DNA from: Zhongshania aquimaris
GTDB taxonomy: Bacteria; Pseudomonadota; Gammaproteobacteria; Pseudomonadales; Spongiibacteraceae
NCBI RefSeq assembly: GCF_019312595.1
Contig: NZ_JAHWDQ010000001.1
Span: 1,054,001 to 1,118,000, forward strand
Length of the DNA: 64,000 bases
Reading direction: 5' to 3'
Shown here piece after piece: positions 49,037 through 57,754 of this stretch (position 1 is the first letter of the stretch; every line of letters starts with the position of its first letter). Position numbers and translations under genes: made by a program. The notes beneath the pieces are model-generated. The model did no database searches. It was given only the letters and a program-made list of their open reading frames with translations, and had not been told where the DNA came from.

Positions 49037-49626
49037 TATATTAGTCAAGAGCGCCCTCAAAGAAGCAAACCTCCTCTATATAAGGACTGAGCTATCGCCC
49101 AAGATACGTCAGATAAATGAATAGACACCTCTAAATTGCAGATGCATTGTATGATGCATGCCGCATCACTATGCGCAGCGCTTTATGACGGGCTTGTTAA
49201 AGCTCGTAGTGCGCATAAGCTTTTCAGACTCCTCCCTAATTCTTACCGCCAGCCACAACGGCGCCCTTACTAAGTCAGCGTTTTGGCTGTCCAACAACCG
49301 CAGGAAGCATGATGCCGCCCCATATTATAAGTTGCGACAATTTACACTGCTTGCCGACTCTGCACGCAAAGATCAGGTCTGCCGAATTAGAAACGCCACG
49401 AAGAGCTAAAGAAAGTCCTTAAGACTGCCGCAATATCAGCGCGTGCAGACTATTTTCCAGCAGCAAAAGCCTTCTTTTCCTCTCATCGTCTTAAAGCTAC
49501 TAATTGAATCCGTTGAGCTGCGCCGAAACGCTTGTTGGGTCTTGAAAACACGCTCATTGAATACTGACTACTGGAACAAGCGCTCCATAACATTTAATCT
49601 GACGCCAGCTCACTGGGAAGTACATT
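49037..49626. other. 590-nt region without a recognisable gene
   Basis: Plus-strand frames of 83 and 64 codons (49158-49409, 49443-49637) have biased, non-conserved-looking composition and no ribosome-binding site that I can see. They may be decayed coding sequence at the right edge of the receptor-esterase cassette. No tRNA, transposase or clear inverted terminal repeat was found. Confidence 0.35.
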
Positions 49627-50094
49627 ATGTTTTTTGACAAAAAAGAGACCAAACTCCTTACACTCTCACGGGATGACGCTAATCATCCGCTCGCGTCACA
49701 CTCTAAACATGCCTTTGAGTTAGATGGTTTTGAGTGGCCGTCAGTCGAGCACTACTATCAGGCGATGAAATTTGATGACGCCGAATACCGCGAGCAGATC
49801 CGCAATGCGACACACCCGGCTGAAGCGGCAAAGCTGGGTAAGAGCAAAAAACACACGCGGCGCAAGGATTGGAAGAAAAACAGCGTCACCTATATGACCC
49901 GCGCCACTTACATTAAATGCCGTACCCATAGCGATGTAGCACAAGTGCTTTTGGACTCGGGTGAAGATGAAATTAAAAATGTTAGCCAATACGACTATTT
50001 TTGGGGAAGCGGTCGAGATATGCGCGGTGATAACCACTTTGGTAAAATGTTGAAGGGTGTTCGCAAAAAGCTGCGGGAAGAACTGGGCAAGTAA
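49627..50094 (+). CDS. NADAR-family protein (YbiA-like N-glycosidase)
   Basis: This 155-residue protein has the NADAR/DUF1768 pattern: LASHSKHAFELDGFEWPSVE, then HYYQAMKF, a central KLGKSKKHTRRKDW and the C-terminal DYFWGSGRDMRGDNHFGKML. E. coli YbiA cleaves an N-glycosidic bond in early riboflavin intermediates, and other NADAR proteins remove ADP-ribose from bases. Both roles are possible here. It is a single gene upstream of the PACE transporter. Confidence 0.88.
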   Translation: MFFDKKETKLLTLSRDDANHPLASHSKHAFELDGFEWPSVEHYYQAMKFDDAEYREQIRNATHPAEAAKLGKSKKHTRRKDWKKNSVTYMTRATYIKCRTHSDVAQVLLDSGEDEIKNVSQYDYFWGSGRDMRGDNHFGKMLKGVRKKLREELGK

Positions 50095-50171
50095 TACACT
50101 TGCTCAAATCGCTTTTAATCGCCGCCAAGAAACGTCATACACACCACCACCCATTTATTTGAAGTAATTTC

Positions 50172-50603
50172 ATGAGCCCTAACAGCCGCCGCGTCTGCCA
50201 AGCCCTTCTCTACGAGATAGGTGCTGTTGCCTTGGTCACGCCCATTCTCACCTTTGCCTTTGACGCAGAGGTATCGTCGACCTTGCCCCTATCGGTGCTT
50301 ATGGCAACCATCGCGCTGATTTGGAACTACACATTCAACGCCCTATTCGAGCGCTGGGAAAAGAAACAAGTCACCAAGGGGCGGTCACTTCAACGGCGCT
50401 TAGTTCACGGCGCCGGTTTTGAGGGCGGCTTGGTTATTGTACTGGTGCCGCTCACCGCATACTGGCTAGATATCAGTTTGTGGCAAGCTTTGCTGGCCGA
50501 GATTGGCTTGCTAATCACCTTTTTCTTCTACGCCATTGTCTTTACCTGGGCCTTCGACAAAGTCTTTGGCCTACCGGCCTCCGCGCAGGAGGCAAAGGAA
50601 TGA
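50172..50603 (+). CDS. PACE-family efflux transporter (AceI-like)
   Basis: The 143-residue inner-membrane protein has four predicted helices arranged as two bacterial transmembrane pair domains: RRVCQALLYEIGAVALVTP with the conserved acidic residue in helix 1, LIWNYTFNALFERWE, EGGLVIVLVPLTAYW and EIGLLITFFFYAIVFTWAFD. PACE proteins export biocides such as chlorhexidine, and short polyamines. The stop overlaps the next ATG as ATGA. Confidence 0.9.
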   Translation: MSPNSRRVCQALLYEIGAVALVTPILTFAFDAEVSSTLPLSVLMATIALIWNYTFNALFERWEKKQVTKGRSLQRRLVHGAGFEGGLVIVLVPLTAYWLDISLWQALLAEIGLLITFFFYAIVFTWAFDKVFGLPASAQEAKE

Positions 50604-51115
50604 AGCCCGCGTCTAGCAACCGCATTTTGAAGTATTTGCAGGGCTATCCTGAGCACTTACAAAGCCAGGTTCGCACACTTATCGACGAACAGCGCTTGGC
50701 GGAGTATTTGGCAAATCGCTATGGCGGTCAGCACAGTATTCAAAGTGACAAGGCGCTGTATAGCTACGTAAATAGCTTGAAGCAAGAAAACCTGCGCAGT
50801 GCGCCGCAAGTAGATAAAGTGCTTTTTGATAATCGGCTCGATCTCACCCACCGCGCACTGGGTTTGCACACGGCGGTGTCGCGGGTGCAAGGTGGCAAGC
50901 TAAAAGCGAAAAAAGAAATTCGCATCGCCTCCCTATTTAAAGACGCGGCGCCAGAATTTTTAGAAATGATTGTGGTACATGAACTCGCGCACTTAAAAGA
51001 GCACGATCACAACAAGGCGTTTTATAAACTGTGTACCTATATGCTGCCCGACTACCATCAGCGGGAATTTGATTTGCGGGTGTATTTAACCGCAAAAGAG
51101 GTAGGGCAGATATAA
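50600..51115 (+). CDS. YgjP-like metalloprotease (DUF45/M48 group)
   Basis: The 171-residue protein has the zinc motif HELAH in VVHELAHLKEHDHNKAFYKL, as in YgjP/WLM proteins. ATG 50600 follows AGGAGGCAAAGGA, an excellent ribosome-binding site, and overlaps the PACE stop by 4 nt; the frame upstream of it is a shadow of the PACE gene. The substrate is unknown. Such genes often stand alone, so the coupling to an efflux pump is notable. Confidence 0.85.
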   Translation: MKPASSNRILKYLQGYPEHLQSQVRTLIDEQRLAEYLANRYGGQHSIQSDKALYSYVNSLKQENLRSAPQVDKVLFDNRLDLTHRALGLHTAVSRVQGGKLKAKKEIRIASLFKDAAPEFLEMIVVHELAHLKEHDHNKAFYKLCTYMLPDYHQREFDLRVYLTAKEVGQI

Positions 51116-51135
51116 CCCCGCCCTACCTAAATCAA

Positions 51136-52338
51136 TTATGCTATTTCAAATAAAGCCGCAGCACCCATACCACCGCCAATACACATAGTAACTACCGCGT
51201 ATTTAACACCACGGCGCTTACCTTCGATTAGGGCGTGACCGACCATACGCGCACCACTCATACCAAAGGGATGACCAATCGCGATGGCACCGCCATTCAC
51301 GTTGAGTTTGTCATTGTCTATACCGAGTTGATCGCGGCAGTAAATAACCTGACAAGCAAAGGCTTCGTTCAATTCCCACAAGCCGATATCATCCACTTTT
51401 AAACCAGCACGTTTTAGCAATTTAGGAATAGCAAACACCGGGCCAATACCCATCTCGTCAGCTTTGCAGCCAGCGACGGCCATGCCGCGATAAATGCCCA
51501 GTGGCGCCAACCCTTTTTGCTCGGCCAATTTCCTGTCCATAACCACACAAGCCGACGCACCATCTGACAGCTGCGAGGCATTACCGGCGGTAATAAAACG
51601 ACCCTGCTTCACCCACTGACCATCTTTGAATACCGGCTCCAGCGACGAGAGGCTTTCCAGTGTGGTTGACGGACGATTGCACTCATCGGTTTCTAAAATA
51701 ATATCTTTAAACGTGGTTTCTTTAGTCTCTTTATTAAACACCGACATGCTGGTGGCAAAGGGGACAATCTCCGCCTTAAACAAACCCGCTTGCTGGGCCG
51801 CCGCAACCCGCTGCTGACTTTGCAATGAATAGATGTCCTGCGCTTCGCGGCTAACACCGTAGCGATCAGACACTATTTCGGCAGTCTCAATCATCGGAAT
51901 GTAAGCAGTTGGATCAATATCCAGAACCGTTTGCGACACATTGCGGTAGCTATTTTTGTGTTTGGTCTGTACCAGCGAAATAGACTCTAAACCACCGGCA
52001 ACGGCGATATCAATTTCGTTGCACATAATCGATTTTGCCGCCCAGGCAATCGACATCAAGCCGGAGGAACACTGACGTTCAATCGCCATACCCGGCACGC
52101 TGTCAGGCAAGCCCCCAGCCACTGCGCACAAACGACCAAGGTTATAAGCCTGCGTTCCCTGCTGCGCTGCGGCGCCAAAAATCACATCGTCGACAGACGC
52201 AGGATCAATGCCCGCGCGCTCAACCGCTGCGCGCACAACGTGGCCACCCATCGCTGGAGCTTCAGTATTGTTTAATGCGCCGCGAAAAGATTTACCCATT
52301 CCGGTACGTGCGGTTGAAACGATAACGGCTTCTTTCAT
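51136..52338 (-). CDS. Acetyl-CoA acyltransferase (thiolase)
   Basis: The 400-residue thiolase has nucleophile Cys in [11 protein letters not shown], then [11 protein letters not shown] (His) and CIGGGMGAA (second Cys). It is the last gene of the steroid cluster and differs clearly from the FadA6-like thiolase upstream. It could cleave a later intermediate of ring C/D degradation or act on side-chain or ordinary 3-ketoacyl-CoAs. It converges on the YgjP-like gene, with only 20 nt between the stops. Confidence 0.87.
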   Translation of the reverse strand: MKEAVIVSTARTGMGKSFRGALNNTEAPAMGGHVVRAAVERAGIDPASVDDVIFGAAAQQGTQAYNLGRLCAVAGGLPDSVPGMAIERQCSSGLMSIAWAAKSIMCNEIDIAVAGGLESISLVQTKHKNSYRNVSQTVLDIDPTAYIPMIETAEIVSDRYGVSREAQDIYSLQSQQRVAAAQQAGLFKAEIVPFATSMSVFNKETKETTFKDIILETDECNRPSTTLESLSSLEPVFKDGQWVKQGRFITAGNASQLSDGASACVVMDRKLAEQKGLAPLGIYRGMAVAGCKADEMGIGPVFAIPKLLKRAGLKVDDIGLWELNEAFACQVIYCRDQLGIDNDKLNVNGGAIAIGHPFGMSGARMVGHALIEGKRRGVKYAVVTMCIGGGMGAAALFEIA

Positions 52339-52401
52339 GGTCTTTGTGTCCTTTTTGAAATTTGATTTTGCGTTTTGATACTCAGTACTTATGCAAAGGC
52401 A

Positions 52402-52480
52402 GTGACGCTAAATGGGAGACGGGAGACGCCAATAAAAATTCGCCCAGCGTTCTCCGTCTCCCTTCTAGCATCTCCCGTTC
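52402..52480. repeat. Family A intergenic inverted repeat before the thiolase
   Basis: The left part contains AATGGGAGACGGGAGACGCC (52411-52430) and the right part contains GCGTTCTCCGTCTCCC (52448-52463) followed by TAGCATCTCCCGTT. The loop is short, about 17 nt. It lies between ipdF and the thiolase gene on the transcribed strand. Confidence 0.87.
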
Positions 52481-52481
52481 A

Positions 52482-53270
52482 TTAGGCTCGCTGCGATGAA
52501 CAGCTGACGATTTCACCCGTCATATAGCTAGAATAATCCGAGGCGAGGAACATCATGATATTCGCTACTTCCCACACTTCGGCGCCGCGACCATAGGCCT
52601 CGCGGCTTTCGAGTTCAGCGAGCAATGCTTCTGGCGCAGATTTTTTCAGCATAGCGTGTACCGCCAAAGACGGCGCTACCGCATTGATGCGCACACCAAA
52701 ATCTGCGGCCTCTAACGCGGCGCAACGCGTCAGCGCCATAACGCCTGCTTTTGCAGCGGCATAATGGGCCTGCTCTTTTTGTGCGCGCCAGCCAAGTACA
52801 GAGGCGTTATTCACAATCACGCCGTGTCCGCGCTCTTTCATGACTTTCATCATGTAGCGAGTCATACGCATAGTGCCGTTTAAGGTCACATCGATAACCT
52901 TATTCCACTCCGGGTCTTCCATCTCGATGAGCAATTTAGTGGTGCCCAAACCGGCGTTGTTAATTAATACATCAACGCCGCCAAGCAATTCTTCAGCGGT
53001 ATTAATCAAAGCCTGCACATCTTCCTCTACAGCAACATTGCCGACCTTGCCATAGACCTGCTCACATCCCGTTTCAGCTTTGAGTTTTTCGACTGACGCG
53101 CTTAAACGACCTTCATGAATATCGCTAATCACGATCCCACGACAGCCTTCTTCAATCGCTCGCTGCGCCGCCGAAAAACCAATACCGGCACCCGCCGCAG
53201 CGGTGATAAGAACTGATTTACCTTTTAAAAGGCCGTGGCCTTGAACGTATTCTGGGACTTTGATGTTCAT
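52482..53270 (-). CDS. ipdF: Ring C/D hydroxyacyl-CoA dehydrogenase (SDR), IpdF-like
   Basis: The 262-residue SDR has the NAD-binding segment VLITAAAGAGIGFSAA, NNAG, VNNASVLGWRAQ (Ser) and HYAAAKAG (YxxxK). The VNNASVLGWRAQ and DYSSYMTGE stretches, the GHGLL N-terminus and the neighbourhood agree with Mycobacterium IpdF (Rv3559c), which oxidises the 5-hydroxy group of the ring C/D acyl-CoA intermediate. The assignment is from remembered family sequence, so it is probable rather than proven. Confidence 0.8.
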   Translation of the reverse strand: MNIKVPEYVQGHGLLKGKSVLITAAAGAGIGFSAAQRAIEEGCRGIVISDIHEGRLSASVEKLKAETGCEQVYGKVGNVAVEEDVQALINTAEELLGGVDVLINNAGLGTTKLLIEMEDPEWNKVIDVTLNGTMRMTRYMMKVMKERGHGVIVNNASVLGWRAQKEQAHYAAAKAGVMALTRCAALEAADFGVRINAVAPSLAVHAMLKKSAPEALLAELESREAYGRGAEVWEVANIMMFLASDYSSYMTGEIVSCSSQRA

Positions 53271-53296
53271 TGTTTTCTCCGTTTAATGCTTGGCTG

Positions 53297-53490
53297 TATG
53301 CTTGACGGGAGACGGGAAACGCTGAGCTGGATCGCAGTATTTCTCGACACTGGTATTATCTTGAAAAATTATTCACACTTTTAAATTTGTTAAAGCTACC
53401 TACGCTGGACGGGAGAAGATAAACGTAAAGAAAAGGTCGATAGGCGTGCTTTTGAATTAGCATCTACCGTCTCCCGTCAAGCATCTCCCG
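53297..53490. repeat. Compound family A repeat between fadE30 and ipdF
   Basis: Two left arms occur (TGCTTGACGGGAGACGGG at 53299-53318 and CGCTGGACGGGAGAAG at 53403-53418) but only one right arm group (ACCGTCTCCCGTCAAGC then ATCTCCCG, 53466-53490). This looks like one element inserted in or duplicated from another. Confidence 0.82.
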
Positions 53491-53496
53491 CAACAC

Positions 53497-54687
53497 CTAC
53501 GGCCTCAACTCCTTCGGCATTCCCAAACCGCGCTCGGCAATAATATTGCGCTGTATCTGATTGGTACCGCCGTAAATCGTGTCTGAGCGGGTAAACAAGA
53601 ACAGTGACTGCAGGCGATTTAATTCGTACGGTGCGTCTAGCAAAATATCTGCCTCGGCGCCTAAAATATCCATGGCCAACTCGCCAAGATCACGGTGCCA
53701 CGTGGCCCAGTACAATTTATAAATCAGCGCTTCTTTTTGCAGACTGCCATCACCGCTATTACCTGACAGCATACGCATGCTGTTGTAGCGCATAATTTTC
53801 AAGCCAATATGGGCGTCGGCGATACGCTGACGAATGACAGGATCTTTAGCGGCGCCATTTCTCTTTGCCAATGCCACCACTTCATTCAATTCATTTTGAA
53901 AAGCCATTTGCTGACCGAGGGTGGACACGCCGCGTTCATAACCCAGCAAGCCCATAGCCACTTTCCAGCCTTCTCCGGGCTCACCCACAATGTCGTTGGC
54001 ATCGCATTGTGCATCGTCAAAAAATACCTCGTTAAACTCCGAGGTACCGGTGATTTGCTCTATCGGCCTAACCGTGACGCCAGGCTGATCCATTTTTATC
54101 AGGAAAAAACCTAAACCTTTATGCGCCTTCGACTCAGGGTCGGTGCGGGCAATCACAAAGCAATATTCAGATTCGTGAGCTAATGATGTCCAGACTTTTT
54201 GACCATTGATAATCCACTTGCCACTGGCTTCATCAAGGCGCGCCTTAGTCTTTACATTTGCCAAATCCGAACCGGCACCCGGCTCTGAATAGCCCTGGCA
54301 CCAGAACTCGGTGCCCGACAAAATACCCGGCAGGTATTTTCTCTTTTGCTCGTCACTGCCAAAGGCGATTAAGGTTGGCCCCGCCAAGCCGTCGCCAATA
54401 TGCCCCATACGCCCAGGTGCGCCGGCCCGCGCATATTCTTCAAAGAAAATAACTTGCTGTTCAATCGACAGACCACGACCGCCGTGCTCCTTCGGCCACC
54501 CCACACAAGTCCAGCCGCCTTCCGCTAATTTGCGCTCCCACTTCTTGCGCTCTTCCGGAAACATATGCTCATCGCCGGGACCACCGCGAAATTTTAACTG
54601 CGCGAATTCGCCCACCAAATTGTCGGCGAGCCACGCGGCAATTTCGGCGCGGAATTGTTCATCTGCAGGGCTAAATTGTAGTTTCAT
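53497..54687 (-). CDS. fadE30: FadE30-like acyl-CoA dehydrogenase
   Basis: This 396-residue flavoprotein closely follows the remembered FadE30 (Rv3560c) pattern: WLADNLVGEFA, GGPGDEH, CVGWPKEHGGRGLS, CQGYSEPGAGSDLA, WTSLAHESEYCFVIARTD, ITGTSEFNEVFFDD, ERGVSTLGQQ and FLFTRSDTIYGGTNQIQRN. FadE30 starts removal of the propionate side chain of HIP-CoA by dehydrogenation. It is the key marker for the ring C/D assignment. The next upstream gene is another dehydrogenase of different length. Confidence 0.87.
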   Translation of the reverse strand: MKLQFSPADEQFRAEIAAWLADNLVGEFAQLKFRGGPGDEHMFPEERKKWERKLAEGGWTCVGWPKEHGGRGLSIEQQVIFFEEYARAGAPGRMGHIGDGLAGPTLIAFGSDEQKRKYLPGILSGTEFWCQGYSEPGAGSDLANVKTKARLDEASGKWIINGQKVWTSLAHESEYCFVIARTDPESKAHKGLGFFLIKMDQPGVTVRPIEQITGTSEFNEVFFDDAQCDANDIVGEPGEGWKVAMGLLGYERGVSTLGQQMAFQNELNEVVALAKRNGAAKDPVIRQRIADAHIGLKIMRYNSMRMLSGNSGDGSLQKEALIYKLYWATWHRDLGELAMDILGAEADILLDAPYELNRLQSLFLFTRSDTIYGGTNQIQRNIIAERGLGMPKELRP

Positions 54688-54704
54688 GATGTAATGCTCG
54701 CTTT

Positions 54705-54765
54705 ATGCTGGACGGGAGATGGGAGGCGCAAAAAATGGCTTCCCCTGTGTCTACCGTCTCTCATA
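54705..54765. repeat. Family A intergenic inverted repeat next to fadE30
   Basis: TATGCTGGACGGGAGATGGG at 54705-54724 and ACCGTCTCTCATA at 54753-54765 form the arms; the right arm is more diverged than in other copies. A family B element begins only 7 nt later. Confidence 0.82.
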
Positions 54766-54771
54766 TTAAAT

Positions 54772-54850
54772 CGCCGGTCGGATGTCTGACGTCGGAGGTA
54801 AAGGCTATGTTCAGAGCCATCGTCCGACTTCCGACCTCTGACGTCCGACT
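54772..54850. repeat. Family B intergenic inverted repeat abutting an acyl-CoA dehydrogenase stop
   Basis: The left arm has GGTCGGATGTCTGACGTCGG (54776-54795). The right arm has CGTCCGACTTCCGACCTCTG (54821-54840) and ACGTCCGACT up to 54850, which overlaps the stop codon of the dehydrogenase gene (54849-54851). So the element's end lies in the gene's last codon. Confidence 0.85.
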
Positions 54851-56003
54851 AATCAAGTAAAACCCCCGCTACTCGCTCGCGGTGATAAACGCTATTACCC
54901 AAAAAATGTTCACTGGCTTTTGCGCGTTTAAAATATAAATGCACATCGTATTCCCAGGTAAACCCGACCCCGCCATGCATCTGCAAGGCTTCGCCTGCGT
55001 TTTTAAAATAGGCTTCTGAACAATAGGATTTCGCGATGCTCGCGGCCTCAGCCAGTTCATCGGCTAAGGGCCCTGCGCTAAGTGCATCATCCGCAATACA
55101 GGCGGCGTAGTAGACCGCTGAGCGCGCGACTTCATTGCGCAGCATCATGTCGGCAGCCTTGTGTTTTATGGCTTGGAAACCAGCGATTGAGCGGCCAAAT
55201 TGATTGCGGCTCTTGGTGTAATCCACCGTGATATCTAAAATTTGCTGCATACCGCCAGCTTGCTCAGCCGCTAAGGCAATAGTGGCAAGATCTAGTATTT
55301 TCGATAGGGCTTTTGCGGCTGTACCGAAGTCACCCATGACACTCTCAGCGGGCAAGCGTAGATCAGTTAGTTCAATCGCCGCTTGGCGCCGGCTTTGATC
55401 CATGGTCGGCAATAGACTGCGCTGAATGCCATCGGTATCTGCCGTACAGACAAACAGGCTAATACCTTCCGCGCCAACGCTGCCCTCTTCACGGGCTGCA
55501 ATAATTAAATAATCGGCACTGTGACCATCGAGTACATAACGATACTGGCCGTTGAGAATGGCGGTGTCGCCGTCACGTTTATAGCTTGCGGTCACCGCAT
55601 CCGCACTCCAAAGATTGCTGCCGCCGTTAAATGCGAGGGTAGCGGTTTTACCTTCAATAAGCTGGGGAAGAATCTCAGTTTTTTGATCGTCAGTACCGGC
55701 GATCAATAAGGCGTTGGTAGCCATTGCCACGGTGGCAAGGTAGGGAGAGCACAGCAGATAGCGGCCCATTTGCTCCAGCACTGCGACCAGCTCGACATAG
55801 CCTAAGCCCATGCCGCCGTATTCTTCTGGAATATGCAAAGCCTGCCAATACATATCAGTGCAGATGCGCTGCCAAAGATCGGGGGAGTAACCCAGATCAC
55901 TTGCCATAGCACTGCGAATAGCTGCGCTGGTGGAAGCGTCTTTAAGAAAAGACGCCGCCGTGTCGCGGATCATTTCTTGTTCTTGCGTAAATGCGAATTC
56001 CAT
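54849..56003 (-). CDS. Acyl-CoA dehydrogenase, ring C/D cluster (FadE31/32/33 group)
   Basis: The 384-residue protein begins MEFAFTQEQEMIRDTAASFL and has the flavin/substrate region QFGRSIAGFQAIKHKAADM and the C-terminal HGGVGFTWEYDVHLYFKRA. It is probably one subunit of a heteromeric steroid-type acyl-CoA dehydrogenase. The third position after FadE30 and the other pair is compatible with a FadE33-like role, but exact orthology cannot be fixed by eye. Its stop codon is partly formed by a repeat element. Confidence 0.8.
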   Translation of the reverse strand: MEFAFTQEQEMIRDTAASFLKDASTSAAIRSAMASDLGYSPDLWQRICTDMYWQALHIPEEYGGMGLGYVELVAVLEQMGRYLLCSPYLATVAMATNALLIAGTDDQKTEILPQLIEGKTATLAFNGGSNLWSADAVTASYKRDGDTAILNGQYRYVLDGHSADYLIIAAREEGSVGAEGISLFVCTADTDGIQRSLLPTMDQSRRQAAIELTDLRLPAESVMGDFGTAAKALSKILDLATIALAAEQAGGMQQILDITVDYTKSRNQFGRSIAGFQAIKHKAADMMLRNEVARSAVYYAACIADDALSAGPLADELAEAASIAKSYCSEAYFKNAGEALQMHGGVGFTWEYDVHLYFKRAKASEHFLGNSVYHRERVAGVLLD

Positions 56004-56080
56004 ACTGTCTCCGAAACCGGACAGCGACCTTTACATTTACGCAAGCTGCGACGTGTATAACGCCGCAGCTTAACAACTGT

Positions 56081-56623
56081 TTATAGACGCAGTTGCAAAC
56101 GTATGAAGGCACCGTCTTCAAATTCAAATTTGCCGCCAGTGTCAGCGTCAAATTCCATATCACCGTAACCAACTTGAATGGCGGAATTTTGGAAAATAGT
56201 AAACTCCGCACTCACCGACCACTCTTTATAGCCGTCAATATCACCAAAGCCAGTTGCATCGGGGGCGTAGTACAAACCGCCGCGCAGACTGACGATTTCA
56301 TTTAAAGGCAAGCGCAAATCGCCACCAAAGGCGACCGCACCGCCATCCAGATCAGTTGTGTCATCACCGTCTAAGCCAATGGCTTTTGCGCCAACCCGTC
56401 CGCTCAGTGCGCCGCGCTGACCATTTGCAAACAAACCCAAAGCCACTAAATTTGCACCGTCTTCATGGTGCAGCACATCGAGCTGAGCACTGCTTTCCGG
56501 GCTCATGTCACCAGCAACAGAAACACCGAAACTGTCGTCACCAAAACGAAAGGCGACACCGCCGGCAAAGGCCGAACTGCTTGCAATGGCTAACACGGCG
56601 GCTGCGATTAAAGGGGCTTTCAT
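56081..56623 (-). CDS. YfaZ-family outer-membrane beta-barrel protein
   Basis: The 180-residue protein has a clean signal peptide (APLIAAAVLAIASSSAFAGG) and alternating-strand repeats ending in the aromatic-free but OMP-like RLQLRL. It matches the small YfaZ outer membrane family, whose function is unknown. It lies inside the steroid cluster on the same strand, 37 nt after the SDR gene stop. A role in steroid passage or envelope adaptation is an inference from position only. Confidence 0.8.
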   Translation of the reverse strand: MKAPLIAAAVLAIASSSAFAGGVAFRFGDDSFGVSVAGDMSPESSAQLDVLHHEDGANLVALGLFANGQRGALSGRVGAKAIGLDGDDTTDLDGGAVAFGGDLRLPLNEIVSLRGGLYYAPDATGFGDIDGYKEWSVSAEFTIFQNSAIQVGYGDMEFDADTGGKFEFEDGAFIRLQLRL

Positions 56624-56661
56624 GGTCGTGATTCTCCTGATGTAAACGTCAAAGGATAAAA

Positions 56662-57546
56662 TCAGCTACCATACACTTTTTGCGCCGGTACTGCCTCCGC
56701 CATGAGCGTTTTTACCGCTTCGCCGACCTCGGCAGGCTCCCAGCGCGCGCCCTTATCGACCTCAGGGCCCTTGCGCCAACCGTCAGCGAGGGAAATTTTT
56801 CCGCCCTCTGCCTCAAACACACAACCATTTACATGCGCTGATTCACTGCTGCCTAACCACACCAGTAGTGAAGACACGTTCTCAGGCGCAAAAAAATCAA
56901 AACTGCCATCATCCGGCTTCGCCATACGGGTGGCCATGGCCTCAACCGCCGTGGTCATATTAGTGCGGGCTGCCGGTGCGACCGCATTCGCGGTAATACC
57001 GTAGCGAGCAAGCTCAGCGCCTTGGTTCAAAGTAAGCGCGGCAATCCCCGCTTTAGCGGCAGCATAATTTGATTGACCAATTGAGCCCTGCAAACCAGCA
57101 CCCGAGGTTGTATTTATAATGCGCGCATCGACAGGCTTACCCTCTTTGGATTTACCACGCCAGTAATGAACGGCGTGTGAAGTGATGCAAAAATGGCCTT
57201 TTAGATGCACAGCCATGATGGTGTCCCATTCTGCCTCGGTCATCGACGCGAACATACGGTCGCGGTTAACACCGGCATTATTCAACACAATATGGAGATC
57301 GCCAAAGGTATCGATGGCCTGCTTCACCGCATTCAAGCTATCGTCGTAATTGGTAATATCAGAGGTATTCACCACAGCCTTACCACCGGCGGCAGTAATC
57401 TCATCCACCACTTTTTGCGCAGCCGCTTCGTTAATATCGTTGACTACAACCGAGGCGCCCTCAGCAGCAAATACTTTTGCATGTGCCGCACCAAGGCCGC
57501 CACCTGCACCGGTGATAATCACCACTCTGTCATTACAAATTGCCAT
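56662..57546 (-). CDS. SDR-family hydroxyacyl-CoA/hydroxysteroid dehydrogenase
   Basis: The 294-residue SDR has VVIITGAGGGLGAAHAKVFA for NAD binding, NNAGVNRDRMF, INTTSGAGLQGS (Ser) and SNYAAAKAG (YxxxK). It resembles the dehydrogenase part of peroxisomal multifunctional protein 2 and mycobacterial Rv3548c, a neighbour of echA20 and ipdAB there. It probably oxidises a 3-hydroxyacyl-CoA in the ring C/D pathway. Its stop lies close before yfaZ. Confidence 0.82.
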   Translation of the reverse strand: MAICNDRVVIITGAGGGLGAAHAKVFAAEGASVVVNDINEAAAQKVVDEITAAGGKAVVNTSDITNYDDSLNAVKQAIDTFGDLHIVLNNAGVNRDRMFASMTEAEWDTIMAVHLKGHFCITSHAVHYWRGKSKEGKPVDARIINTTSGAGLQGSIGQSNYAAAKAGIAALTLNQGAELARYGITANAVAPAARTNMTTAVEAMATRMAKPDDGSFDFFAPENVSSLLVWLGSSESAHVNGCVFEAEGGKISLADGWRKGPEVDKGARWEPAEVGEAVKTLMAEAVPAQKVYGS

Positions 57547-57570
57547 TACTGTTATTCCTCGTTTAAGTGA

Positions 57571-57754
57571 TTGGTCAGACGTCTGATGTCTGACGAAAGG
57601 TCAAAAGCAAGCTTGACAGTGCCTGGGAGTTGAATTTCCATTTTCCGACTTCCGACTTCCGACTTCCGACTTCCGACTTCCGACTTCCGACTTCCGACTT
57701 CCGACTTCCGACTTCCGACTTCCGACGTCCGACGTCCGACGTCCGACGTCCGAC
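57571..57754. repeat. Family B repeat with 16 tandem heptamers
   Basis: The left arm TCAGACGTCTGATGTCTGAC (57575-57594) precedes a right arm expanded into 12 copies of TTCCGAC (57643-57726) and 4 copies of GTCCGAC (57727-57754) without interruption. The last base touches the stop codon of fadA6. In other copies the right arm has only two or three such units, so this is a microsatellite expansion of the element's own arm. Confidence 0.93.

Noticed and set aside
49158-49409. Plus-strand 83-codon frame in the gap before the NADAR gene
   Set aside because: No ribosome-binding site, no recognisable motif and unusual composition; at best decayed sequence.
57643-57754. Regular repeats resembling a CRISPR array
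   Set aside because: The 7-bp units are directly adjacent with no spacers, and no cas gene is present. It is a microsatellite.
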